Positions 51,767 to 61,849 of a DNA stretch of 64,000 nt are shown here, piece after piece. Under the pieces are notes generated by a model. That model saw only the letters and a list, made by a program, of their open reading frames with translations. It had not been told where the DNA came from and made no database searches. A program made the translations under genes and the position numbers. Source of the stretch: Strigamia acuminata (taxonomy: Eukaryota > Arthropoda > Chilopoda > Geophilomorpha > Linotaeniidae); assembly GCA_949358305.1 (NCBI GenBank), contig OX442323.1, positions 1,426,001 to 1,490,000 on the forward strand. The letters run 5' to 3'. How positions within the stretch are numbered: the stretch's first letter is position 1; the number at the start of each line of letters is the position of its first letter.

Positions 51767-52069
51767 TACAGGCGCGCACTATTTTCCACGGTTGTTCGAT
51801 GTCAATTAATTATTTTTGTGGGATACTACAAAAGAGAAAAACAATTCTTTTACAGCATTTTCCACCGGTTTACTCACAAATCACAATCGCAAACACCACG
51901 CACCCGCCTGTTCGTACTTCGTACCGGTCTGTAAAGCTTCAACCATGACCTACGGTATTTCAACACTCACCAAGGCTCGTTGTGCTGATAAGCTTAACAA
52001 CGTAAATTTCGCCGAACTAACGAATTAATCTTCTATTTTAAGTTATTGTTTGGATTTTTCCCGATGGAG
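51767..52069. other. Gap between the PGM2 relic and IR25a, no gene seen
   Basis: This is sequence immediately upstream of the PGM2 relic start codon. A 70-codon plus-strand frame (51816-52028) has no recognisable domain. No minus-strand TATA box was noticed for the relic. Confidence 0.5.
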
Positions 52070-52071
52070 TA

Positions 52072-52106
52072 TATAAAAGACGAGCAAATAAACTACATTC
52101 AGCTTT
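52072..52106 (+). promoter_or_regulatory. Candidate TATA plus initiator core promoter, antisense to IR25a
   Basis: TATAAAAG at 52072-52079 is followed by TTCAGCT with its A at 52101, 29 bases from the first T: the textbook spacing. The first ATG is at 52173, and nine codons later a donor-like GCG/GTACGT occurs at 52200. No downstream exon was recognised on the plus strand, so the transcript is hypothetical. Confidence 0.4.
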
Positions 52107-52234
52107 CATAATCCAAATAATTGATTTATCCTTAGGTCATCGACCCCTAGCGGTGGTTTTTATAAACGAGCAATGTCAATAACTCAAGTTCAACATGCGG
52201 TACGTACAGAAATAATCTGGATTGTGCAATAAAA

Positions 52235-52240
52235 TTTATT
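52235..52240 (-). terminator. Candidate poly(A) signal of IR25a
   Basis: AATAAA on the minus strand lies 225 bases after the IR25a stop codon. It is the first canonical hexamer noticed downstream. Confidence 0.45.
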
Positions 52241-52464
52241 TCACTCGAAAAATAGTACACTATATATTTAATTCTACAATACTGCGTTGTATCAGTGAGA
52301 ACATGATGTCATTTTGGTGTTTCGGTGTTGATCCTTAATCCCATCAAAAAATGTTAGTATAATAGTAAGAGTAATTAATAGTAGGCCGTGATCCCGGCTT
52401 TTCCATGTGCTCGTAAGAGGCAAAAGAAATGGAATTCTGGTGAAAGGATTGAATCGGAATCGGA

Positions 52465-54810
52465 TCAGTATCGATAAGCAAGTCTCGGCCGAGGATGAAT
52501 GACTTTGGTGCGTATTCCTTCTATAACCCGAGCAGATTTCTGTTTTTCCGATACAATTGTTTGAACCATGGTTTTATCCTTTTTCTTAGCGAGAAACACT
52601 TCTCCCACGAGCGTGAGCATTCCAATAGTGAGCCCGACGAGCGTAGCAATAAAAACACCGCCTAGAAAACAAAGCAAAAAGAAACGAAACGAAACGAAAC
52701 GAAACGAAACGAAACAAAACGAAACAGCTTCGATTAGTATGGTATATGCGCTTTCAGAATTTATTTACTTATATTTATTTTTCTTCCCAACAACTTACCC
52801 AGACTTTGTAAATTTATTCCCTCGGTGTCTTCGTAATTTGGACATTCCCTCTTTTTCGACGTATTCCAAAACGTTTGAACTAAAGTCTCGAAATAGCGAT
52901 CTTTTTGCAAATCCAATAATCTAGACACAAATAAAGAAAAAGGTAAGATTGTTGCAGTTGCTAACCCTATAAATCAAGTTATGTTATATTGGTTTAGGGT
53001 CCTGCTCCTCCCTCCCCACATAAGTCACATCGCAGATTTGCAATTTTTCAAAACTACTTGTACCTCCCCCCTTTCAGATTCCCGTTTTACAAACCCTTCT
53101 TTAATATTTGCAAGATTGGCTTATGATACTTCTTGGGCTGATTTGATTTGGTACCAAATGAGAGGCTTGAAATATGCCCTACAATTTTGAAAAATGTTGA
53201 ATTTCCCCTTCGATAAAAGCAGTGGGTAACGTTGAATTGAATGTGACTCGTTTCAAACCGAGGAAATCAACTTAGAATTATGTATTACGGTATTTCTAAA
53301 TGAAATTGATAAACGTTATTTCAGTTATTTCTTTCTTTCTCACTCTTTGCTAATTTCTTCCTGCAGTGGGGAGCCTGCTTGAACCGCGATGGCGTATGGT
53401 TGTTCGGCAAAAGGCTCTCCTACTTCTAACAAATCACAGCTGCTGTACACTTCATACCTCACTTCCGCAGTGTCGTGGATAAATGCAAAGGAACCGTCTT
53501 TGTCATTTTTCACTTTGTTAAATCCTGGATGGAAAAAATAAATAAATAAATAAATAAATAAAATAAAATGCAAATTTAATGACAAGATTTTTTCAAGGAA
53601 TCCGGTATGCATTCATAAAAGATATGTAGTTACAAATTATTTGCAAAAATTGTATTACATTGAACGTGAAAATGAAAAACATGTCGGAGAAAGCCAAGCA
53701 AAGCCAAGCTCTCTCTTTCTTTCAGCAAGCTTGCTTAGCTTGCTTAGCTTGCTTAGCTTGCTTAGCTTGCTGAAAGAGGCAGACGGATGAAAAACGCAAC
53801 AACAACAACACGGCTTACTTGACCCTTCCTTCCTTCCTTGAAGAAATACTCGTAAGTTCACAGATGGAAGTGCAGTGTGTGACGTTGAGTTGTAAATAGC
53901 ATGCACAAATTGTAAGGTCAACAATTTTTGGAATAATTATTCACTCGTTCAATGAATCAATGACTCAATCATTTAAGCAATTTTTATGATAGTTGTAGCA
54001 AAGTGAATTTAATTTGTAACATCATTTTCAACACCCAAGTGATTTGTAGATGCAGACTTTGATTCGTTTCTTGAGCATTACCATCAATAGTTTTAGGCAA
54101 CATCCCCGACTGTTTTATCACCTTGTAGATTCTACCGTACTGTTCTTTTACAGGATAGTCCCAAACTCTGTATTTCTCTTGATCAACGTTTGAACTTAAT
54201 GTCAATTGCTTCCAAGCTCTGAAACAAACAAAAGAATTAACTAATTAATTATTTTCTAATGCACATGTCAGCGGGTGGGGGGTTCAATATTTTCTTTCAA
54301 TTTTCTTCTCCGAAAATATGATGGAAAAACTGAAATGAATAACGATAGATAGCTAGATAACATTCAATCACAGGCGGGAGTGACGGTCAACACTTGAAAA
54401 GTCACTTTTCTAAAAGGTACGTGTCGATGTCGACACTCTTTTCTGCATTCTAGAATCTAGCGGTAAATAAATATTGCAGATAGTCTTGTATGAAATGTGG
54501 AAAATCAAACCTTTTCTGTTTTAGAATGTGTTGCTGGAATAAATTTCTACGGAGTATTTAAGATAAGTGACTTTTAAAAAAAGAAGAAAATTGACTTAAT
54601 TCTCATTCAGTTCGTAGTGCTAGCCCGACAAGTAGATACTGTAGTATGAGATCGTAAATTTTGGCAAAGGAATTAACAAGTTACTTACTTATACAATTCA
54701 TCTTCTGCATTTGCCATGTTGGTAAAGTATTGTTCTATTGCAGAGCCTTTTACAACGGTGTAGTTAATTTTTGATTGTTTAGCGAGGTCTTCTAGCGATT
54801 TGACCGGAGT
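52465..54810 (-). CDS. IR25a: IR25a S2, M4 and C-tail exons
   Basis: Five exons encode INYTVVKGSA, RVWDYPVKEQYG, GSFAFIHDTAEVRYEV, FAEQPYAIAVQAGSPLQEEI, LQKDRYFETL, M4 (GGVFIATLVGLTIGMLTLVG) and a basic tail of about 41 residues. The 137 bp intron before M4 contains (GAAAC)n at 52681-52725. The stop is at 52465-52467. Confidence 0.95.
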
Positions 54811-57800
54811 CTGTAAAGGAGAAATATTGAACACATTGAATTAACAATTGGATCAGTTTTATGTTTTCTTTTTCTTTTTCAATTCAAGAATTATTATCAA
54901 GGGTCAAATTTGTTTGTTCCAAAAAATAAAATAAGAGGAAAAATAGCGAGCCTACTTCAAAGAAAAACTAGTTTACTGTACTTCTAAAAATGTTAGAATA
55001 CGTATTAACTTTCCAAATACTGTACTTGTACTGTATTATCAGTTTCAAAAAGGATTTGACTGTGCATACCTGCATTCTTTCCACTGTTAGAAAGGCTGCC
55101 AAGTTAGCTGTAAATGTGGCCAGCATTAAGACGACAAATAACCAATATGCGGCTACTAAAATTCGTGCTGAAATTGCTTTAGGTGGTTCGCCTCCACCTA
55201 AAAAGAAATAAAGAAAGAAAAAGACATACGGTACGGGTACGGAATTGTTTATATCTGATTTGGATTTTCCCAAAACAACTGGAGTAACTTATTTCGTATT
55301 AATTACCTTGTGGAGTAATTGATGTGAGTGCAAACCAAAAACATTCGACCAAAGTAAATTTTCGAGTGTCGTAAGGATACTTCTTCTTATTTTGTCCACT
55401 AAATGGACTGAATCGATCTAGAACCCAGAGCACTAAAGCTGTTAGAATAATTGCTCCAAGAATACACCACCAAACTTCTGGATCAAGTACAGACATAAAT
55501 TTGAAAAGTGAAACTTCTTTCTCCGCTTTCTTCATGACTATACAAGTAGATACGTAACAAGTCACGTACAATTAAGATGTGATTATTATTGAATATTGAC
55601 CGATATTTTTGAAAGGGGCTCACCGATTGAAATGCCGGTTTGTTCAAAATGAGGTGCTACAAAGTCAATGGCTTCTTCGCGTTCTGAAGTCATGGTTAGT
55701 GCTGCAATGATCATGTCTGTGGACTGTGCAAAAGGAAAAACAAAAGGAAAGAATTCAAAAGAATTAAACAAAAGAAAACAAATGTAGTAATATTTTATAC
55801 TATTATAATACGGAGTATTTATTTATTTATTTGTAGCTTATGGTGTCACAAACACAAAATCTTTTTGGTTTATGTTTAATGTTTTGTCAAAATGTTGACA
55901 ATTCAATAAAAATGGTTTTGACGTTGTGAACACTTTAGAAGCAAAGAAACATTCGCAGAGTGCAAAAACATTTTAGATTTTTGGTTTTAGATTTTGTTCT
56001 AATCAAGTTCTACAAGTACAAGTACGTGTAGTTGGTGTTGTTTTGTTACTGACCCCATTAACAAGATCTCCAATCAATCCGTCCCATCCTCCGCCTGGGA
56101 ATTTCTTTCCAAAGCTGTGAGAATTATCAGTTGGAAATACTAATTTGTAGGTAAAATTCATGTCTTTCGACATCTTGTCTAACAGTTCGATACAAAAGCC
56201 CATAATTTTTGCTTCTCCTTTTTCATTAGTTCCATTGTAAGTAAATGGCATACTCTGATTAGACGAAAAGAAATTAAAGAGAAAATTACTCAATCAATTT
56301 GGTGAGTGATAATTAACACTAGTGATAATACTTACAAATGCAACGCCTACTCGAAGGTGACGAAGAATCTTTTTACCCGCTTGTGAAGCATCCAACTTGA
56401 ATTGAGTTTGGCTCGACCAAACGCCCATCTGAAAAGTGCATGACACTCTTGAATATTAACTTATGACAGTTCAATATATTTAATCATTCGATCACCTTTT
56501 CGGGCGATTTTCCTCCTGTACTAATATCTAAATCCATGTTTAACCCAAGGGTGTTATCTTTCACCGCAATCTCTTTAAACTCTTGAAGGCTCTGTTGAAA
56601 AATACGAATTGAACAATTATTCCACAGCCTAACAATTTGCTACTTGAATATTCATGCACACAACAAAACAAAACACAACAAAACATGTTTAACTGCATTT
56701 TTTTTTAGTTTGTTAACTTGGGACGGGAGATTGATTATTTTCGACCTGCATTCCTCGCGATTCCTCGTGATGTGTCGAGCACTCGCAAGGTAGTTTGGCA
56801 CTGCAAGTGTTCTGACGCATCACGGAAGAGAAGAGAATAGAAGAGAAGATTTCAGAGAGGATTCCATTCCAGGGATTGTACGTTTTTGGTTAAAATTTGT
56901 CTGTTTTGGTTTGTCTTTAGTCTCTGTTATTTACATCTCCTTTTTTTCAATTCTGTTAATGGGAATTGTTTGAGTTGAGTCGTTTTTTGTTATTTACAAT
57001 TTCTGATGATAATACAGTTTGTATGGGGACCTGGACCTAGACTTTTATGGCCAATACTCTGTACGCCAAAACGCCAATAGCCAACAGATGAATCAGGGCT
57101 TTGCTTCGACTAATTTGCGTAAATTAGATACTGTAAGCTGTGAAACTTGGTGAACCTTACATTGCCGATTCCAGCAATATCTGCTATAGCACTATTGCAA
57201 ACGATCGGAAGTGGTCTACATTTCTACAAGTAAATTGCCTCATGTTGGGATGGGAGAACTAACCCTCTCTCTCTCTCTCTCTCTCTCACACACACTTCTC
57301 TTCTAGTCATTTCAGTTTTCATTCGTAGCATTCTTAAGATAGGGAATAACGTCCGTTGGTTACTTTTGACTCACCTCTTTCAATCCATCCGTATATATAC
57401 TAGATATGCTTGGTGTAGGCTTTTTATTCGAAGTACAAACGTCTGCAATTGAGCTTATTTTTGAATGCTTCTTTTTAATAGCGGCAAAGACATTCGCAAT
57501 CAGTTGAAAGCTGCGCGTTACGAACTGTTCATTGATCTGCAACCACATCAAGTGAAAATTAAAACTGATCATTAAAGGTGTTTGTTTGACCATGCGATCA
57601 CAGAATAAAAGGTTCCATTTATCAGCATACTAAAAAAGTTGAATTGCACACTCTCTCGTACTGTTTTCACACTAATTACACTGTGACCTAACGCGGAGAT
57701 GACCTAGCCTAACCTGACTTGTGAGCGTTCAGTTTATGTATTTGATTAATTTTTTTTAGCGGAAAATGAAATGTAATTCCATGAGAGAAGAAAACAAATT

Positions 57801-60800
57801 AATTGTGCTGTCCATTGACAGCATTAATCGAAATTTGCGAAATAATGCTATTGCGTAACTGCTTACCAAAGATTCACAGGAACATGATGATTTTTTAGAC
57901 AAAAACTGACAGCACAACTCGTTTCTTGGTTGAATGTAGGTTATATTGGCTGTTTTTTGCGATAGTTCTGGTTTTTTCTGATTGTAGAAATCCTGAAAGT
58001 ACACCAAAAAGACTAGTTTAGTCGAAATAGCGGTACCGTATCAATTTTTCTAAATCTAGTGGTGGCATTCAAAAATGTTAACAACCGGTTCCCATTCTCA
58101 CTAGTTTAGCTACTTTACATTCTTCAATGCAAACGGGAGATCTGGATTCAACTACCGGCTGGAAGTACACCTTGAATTTTCTCGAAATAATTGTGTAGTT
58201 TTATCCCCACTCATTTAGTATCAAAGTACGGGTACATTCTTAACAAATTGTAAACCCCTTTTCACTCATTTTTTTAAATCAATTTTAAATTAATTTTAAA
58301 TCCCTATTTACTTACTTCAATCATAATTTCTACCAATTTTAAACTCCCGTTCCTCACATTTTTTAACCAATTTATCACGTTTTCACACATTTTCAACTTG
58401 TTTTTATCCGTTTTTGTAAATTTGGGTTCTCCAATATTGATAAAGTGTCTTAAATTTACAAGTAGTTGACCGTAAATGCATTCATTTTACAGTGGTGGAA
58501 AAACGTTTGAGACTACTACAGGTTTCTTAGTTGCAAGTCAAATTTTGACTTGAAAATTTATTTACAGGTTTTTATCATGACAATAAAGCATTGTTTAAAA
58601 TTATAAGGTAATAACTCAAATCAAATTTAAGAAAAAAAAAAATGTTCAAAAAATGTCATTTATGCTGGAAAAAAGTTTAAATCATCAAAAATATAACCAA
58701 TTTTCATTTCTAATGTTTGGTATGCTTCCTATTCGTTCTAATAACTACCGTATAATGAACCTATTTGTCATTGAATTAACTAAATAGTTTAGATTATTTG
58801 GTGTTGTCCTTAGCATGGGTAGGTGCATTATTTGGTGAAATTCAAACATTGGAACATTAATTTCATCTCTAAATGGAAGTAGAGTAGTATATTGCTTCAG
58901 AATGTGGTGAAACAAATGCAGAATTTGGTGTAACAACTGCAAGAGTTGGCATCAAAATTTGACTTGCAACTAAAAAACCTGTAGTGGTCTCAAACTTTTT
59001 TTCACCACTGTATATACCATAAATTGTACACAACTGTAACATAACAAAGAAGAAAAAAGAAAGCAAAAACTATCATAGATCTTCTAAATACAGAACATGG
59101 GAGACTACATCAATGTACAGTAATTGTGCAAGTGTCTTTCTCTATTCCAATTATGCTTCCAAATTGGGATTTCTTTTTTAATCTTCCGAAAAGTTCACTA
59201 AACATCTAAAAGTATCTAAAAGTATCTAAAAACGAATTGAAAAAATGTAAAAACGAGTTGAAAACATGTAAAAACGAGTTGAAAACGTGTAAAAACGGGT
59301 TAAAAACTTGTAGGGTGTAGGGTGTAGCTCATTGGTAGGACTCTTTAAACGCACGTCATGTGGTCAGTGACAACTGGTACAATTTGGTCACAAAATTCCA
59401 CTCTTTGTAAAAGAAGAAAACAATACAAACGGCATCTGATGTTTCAACTTAAAATAACTTTCCAGACCTCTTTGCTTTTACGAGTTTTACATCATGATTA
59501 ATGCCAGTCATTTGGTGACTAGCTTAATCATGATGCAGAATGAGCCAGAACATCAGTTAAGTTAGTTGTTGCTCTAGGAATTAAGAAGTTTTACGGTTTG
59601 TTTAAAATATGTTTTAACTTTACCTCATAAACTAAAAGCCATTTGCTGTCCTCTTTAATTAATCCGTGTTGTTCAGCCTAAGCAAAAGAATTATTATTAT
59701 TATAGGTAATGTATAAATGAAATACTTTAATCAAATTATATAACATCTAAATAAATGTAAAGCAATTTTGCAAGGAAGAAGCTGTTAGATTTTTAAATAT
59801 ACTCTGTTTACTCAAGAAAACTGTGTTTTTATTTGTATACACAAATTAAATGAGCTTCATCAGATGCTTTATTAGCAGAAGCATGTGATGAGCACAGTTT
59901 GAGAAGTTGGCAATACAATCTCTGGCAAAAATTTTGGAATACGCTTTAACTAGTATTTGAATACCATTTTTGAACACGTGTACTGCAGAATTTTTTACTT
60001 ACTGTGTATACTTTTATTATAAAATAAAATAAAGTTGTTTATAACGACTGATGTTTTTAAATGACACTTACAATACGCGATGTTATGTACTTTAACGTTT
60101 GTGGTCACCACGTTGTCACCATAGGAAAACTTGGGAATATTTTTTGTCTAATTTTGATGGATTAATTTTGAATTTAAATCTTGCCAAGGAAAACAAAATT
60201 GGAAGGTTTTTATATGCCCTGATAATAAGCTGTTGTCAAGTGCAACTAATTTCGGACCCCCTACGCCAGGCAGGAAGCACTTCCTGTCTGAATAGAGCGA
60301 GCTCAGTCTGAGCCTGATATTTGCCCTGAAAAGTCACATTGAAAATTACTCCTTGAAACAAAACTAAAACGTGGATTAATTGTGACTCTAGTCTAAGTAT
60401 TTGGTCTCATCGTCTTATAACTCAGTACAACTTGTTAATTGAGTTGTGAGAACATTTAGTTAATCTTTTTCCATAAAAGATAGTCAGTTCAGCTTTGTAC
60501 TTGAACAAGAATGGAATCTATTCCTTGGTATGGGGTGTTACACAGAAACCTTGAAACAATTCCACAAGCAATTCTTTCAAATTGCCCGAATTTTTTCGGA
60601 ATTCAACTGCTCAAGTAAGAAGTGAGACGCCATTGCATCGTCTTAACTCCATGCCGATGCAAAACCGATCTGTTCACATAATCGGACATTAGGTTTACAG
60701 AGTGTAATTAGTCCCAGGCTCTTTCCTCTTCAAATCATCTATAGATGGCGTTGACGAAGAGCGGAGGACTAATCATCAGCTGTCGGTTGCCTAATTGCCG

Positions 60801-61849
60801 TCCCACCCCAAAACTAATTGTCAGTTGTCAACTGACAAGTATCATGGGTTCTGATTCCCGTACTGTACCAACAGACGACAATTTCTACGGCTTTACCACG
60901 TGTCGAGTGTTGTAGCGCCGGTATCAAGTGTTATCACCTGCTAGTTCATGCAGTAGCATGCACAGAATAAGTTGTAGGTTGGTGATAGATACTGTACAAA
61001 TGTCAGTGGGGAGTATGTAAATCCACAGAAACTCAAAAACGTGAGTACCGGTATGTCACACCTAGGACGATTTACTACAGGACTTCACATCTAGCAAAAT
61101 TTAATTGTTAGACGTCAAGCGATTCTGTCTTGTGATTGTAGCACCATTTAGCAGAAATGGCACAAAATGACGTCATTTTGCGGGCATATGGCGGACAACT
61201 GACATGACATCCCGCATTTGCATTTTAAGAGGACATTTATATTTTATGTTTAAGTTAAAAATAATATCTGAAAAGTATTTATTACATTTTTAGATATTAT
61301 TTTTAAATCAAAAGTTAAATAAAATTGAACTATGTTATAACATCCTCCAAAAATGTAAATGTGGGATGTCAATTGTCCGCCATTTCTACGGGACAACTTA
61401 GATTTCAAAAAAATGGCAGATGTGAAGTTCTGTAGGTCACACTAAGAGCGTATTCATGAGCAATGTTTTTGACACAACCACTCGTAACAAATGCAACGAA
61501 AGTGTGCGAAATAAAAAATATGTTCATGCCTGATCTGTACCTCCTTATTGTGAAGTAATCACACAAGGGTGAAAGAAATAGTCAATGGACACCCCCTAAC
61601 CATGCTTAAGTATCTAAGTTCCCAAAAGCATGGAAGCATGCCTAAGGGCTCGTAGTCATATCCTTGGTCAATCGTTACTTACTGTGTCTATTATCTGCTG
61701 AAGGCCTGATCCGCGTCCAAATGCAACATAATTAGAGGGTGGTGGTTTTAAATTGGTTAAATTTTTGGCAATGGATTTATCAAGATGACTCAGAACAAGC
61801 ACTCGGATAACGGAGTTACCGATTAAATAGTTTAGTCCTTGATGTAGCT
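52465..61849 (-). CDS. IR25a: Ionotropic receptor 25a, chemosensory co-receptor (5' partial, 15 exons)
   Basis: Minus-strand exons: 61683-61849, 59624-59677, 57867-57992, 57375-57536, 56496-56591, 56336-56428, 56054-56254, 55624-55723, 55307-55537, 55070-55197, 54689-54810, 54082-54218, 53344-53524, 52799-52920, 52465-52661. All introns are GT-AG with matching phases, giving 704 residues and a stop. The amino-terminal domain is partial (1 to about 200). S1 is about 215-345, M1 354-372, pore loop with TPQG 393-410, M3 with TANLAAFLTVE 422-446, S2 about 455-639, M4 640-663. T309, R314 and D556 match the three glutamate-contact positions of iGluRs, as IR25a usually retains. WDYPVKEQYG and FAEQPYAIAVQ are IR25a signatures. 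It is a membrane co-receptor in sensory dendrites, pairing with tuning IRs. The signal peptide and about 200 residues lie upstream, not found here. Confidence 0.95.
55070..55537 (-). CDS. IR25a: IR25a M1, pore and M3 exons
   Basis: The first exon encodes M1 (WWCILGAIILTALVLWVLDR) and the pore helix FWFALTSITPQG. The second exon encodes M3 with TANLAAFLTVERMQ, the IR form of the iGluR gating motif. The intron falls within the glycines after TPQ. Confidence 0.95.
55624..56591 (-). CDS. IR25a: IR25a S1 ligand-binding exons
   Basis: Four exons cover the linker and first lobe of the binding domain. Landmarks are ILRHLRVGVAF, MGFCIELLDKMSKDMNFTY, GWDGLIGDLVNG and ALTMTSEREEAIDFVAPHF. The intron after GDLVNG uses the less common donor GTCAGT. 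Confidence 0.93.
57375..61849 (-). CDS. IR25a: IR25a amino-terminal domain exons (partial)
   Basis: Four exons encode residues 1-169 of the visible part. Motifs are PPSNYVAFGRGSGLQ, SKWLLVYE followed by DFYNQKKPE, and ELCCQFL with SCSC cysteines. This LIVBP-like domain distinguishes IR25a and IR8a from most other IRs, which lack it. The first exon starts in phase 1, so at least one further exon exists upstream. A 22 bp candidate (61968-61989) would fit the phase. Confidence 0.88.
58490..59010. mobile_element. Non-autonomous Tc1/mariner-like element in an IR25a intron
   Basis: Inverted terminal repeats of about 59 bp (start CAGTGGTGGAAAAACGTTTG, four mismatches by eye) enclose 400 bp. TA flanks both ends (58488-58489 and 59011-59012), the Tc1/mariner target. 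The ends resemble arthropod Tc1-like elements. A short minus-strand frame inside (58745-58942) shows no transposase motif. It lies in the intron between the exons at 57867-57992 and 59624-59677. Confidence 0.88.
59313..59400 (+). repeat. tRNA-derived SINE-like head with A box
   Basis: TAGCTCATTGG (59325-59335) fits the pol III A box consensus exactly. It is followed about 30 bases later by CATGTGGTCAGTGA, shared in part with 27463-27476. No clear B box follows, so this is a remnant. It lies in an IR25a intron. Confidence 0.4.
59678..61682 (-). other. IR25a intron (2.0 kb)
   Basis: It contains the inverted-repeat element at 61075-61441 and a 21-base palindrome near 60820-60840 (TTGTCAGTTG, one base, complement). 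No exon was seen; the flanking exons join in frame (QQIIDT then AEQHGLIK). Confidence 0.7.
61075..61441. mobile_element. Inverted-repeat (fold-back/MITE-like) element in an IR25a intron
   Basis: There are two nested pairs of arms. The outer pair is CTACAGGACTTCACATCT (61075-61092) with AGATGTGAAGTTCTGTAG near 61419-61436. The inner pair starts ATGGCGGACAA (61188) and ends TTGTCCGCCAT (61383), continuing through GACATCCC and GCATTT. A third AT-rich pair (AATAATATCT and complement) lies at the centre. Arms differ by small indels. No target duplication is obvious. Origin is inferred from structure only. Confidence 0.65.

Noticed and set aside
52568-52924. 118-codon plus-strand frame
   Set aside because: It is antisense to two IR25a exons that have strong homology and splice support.
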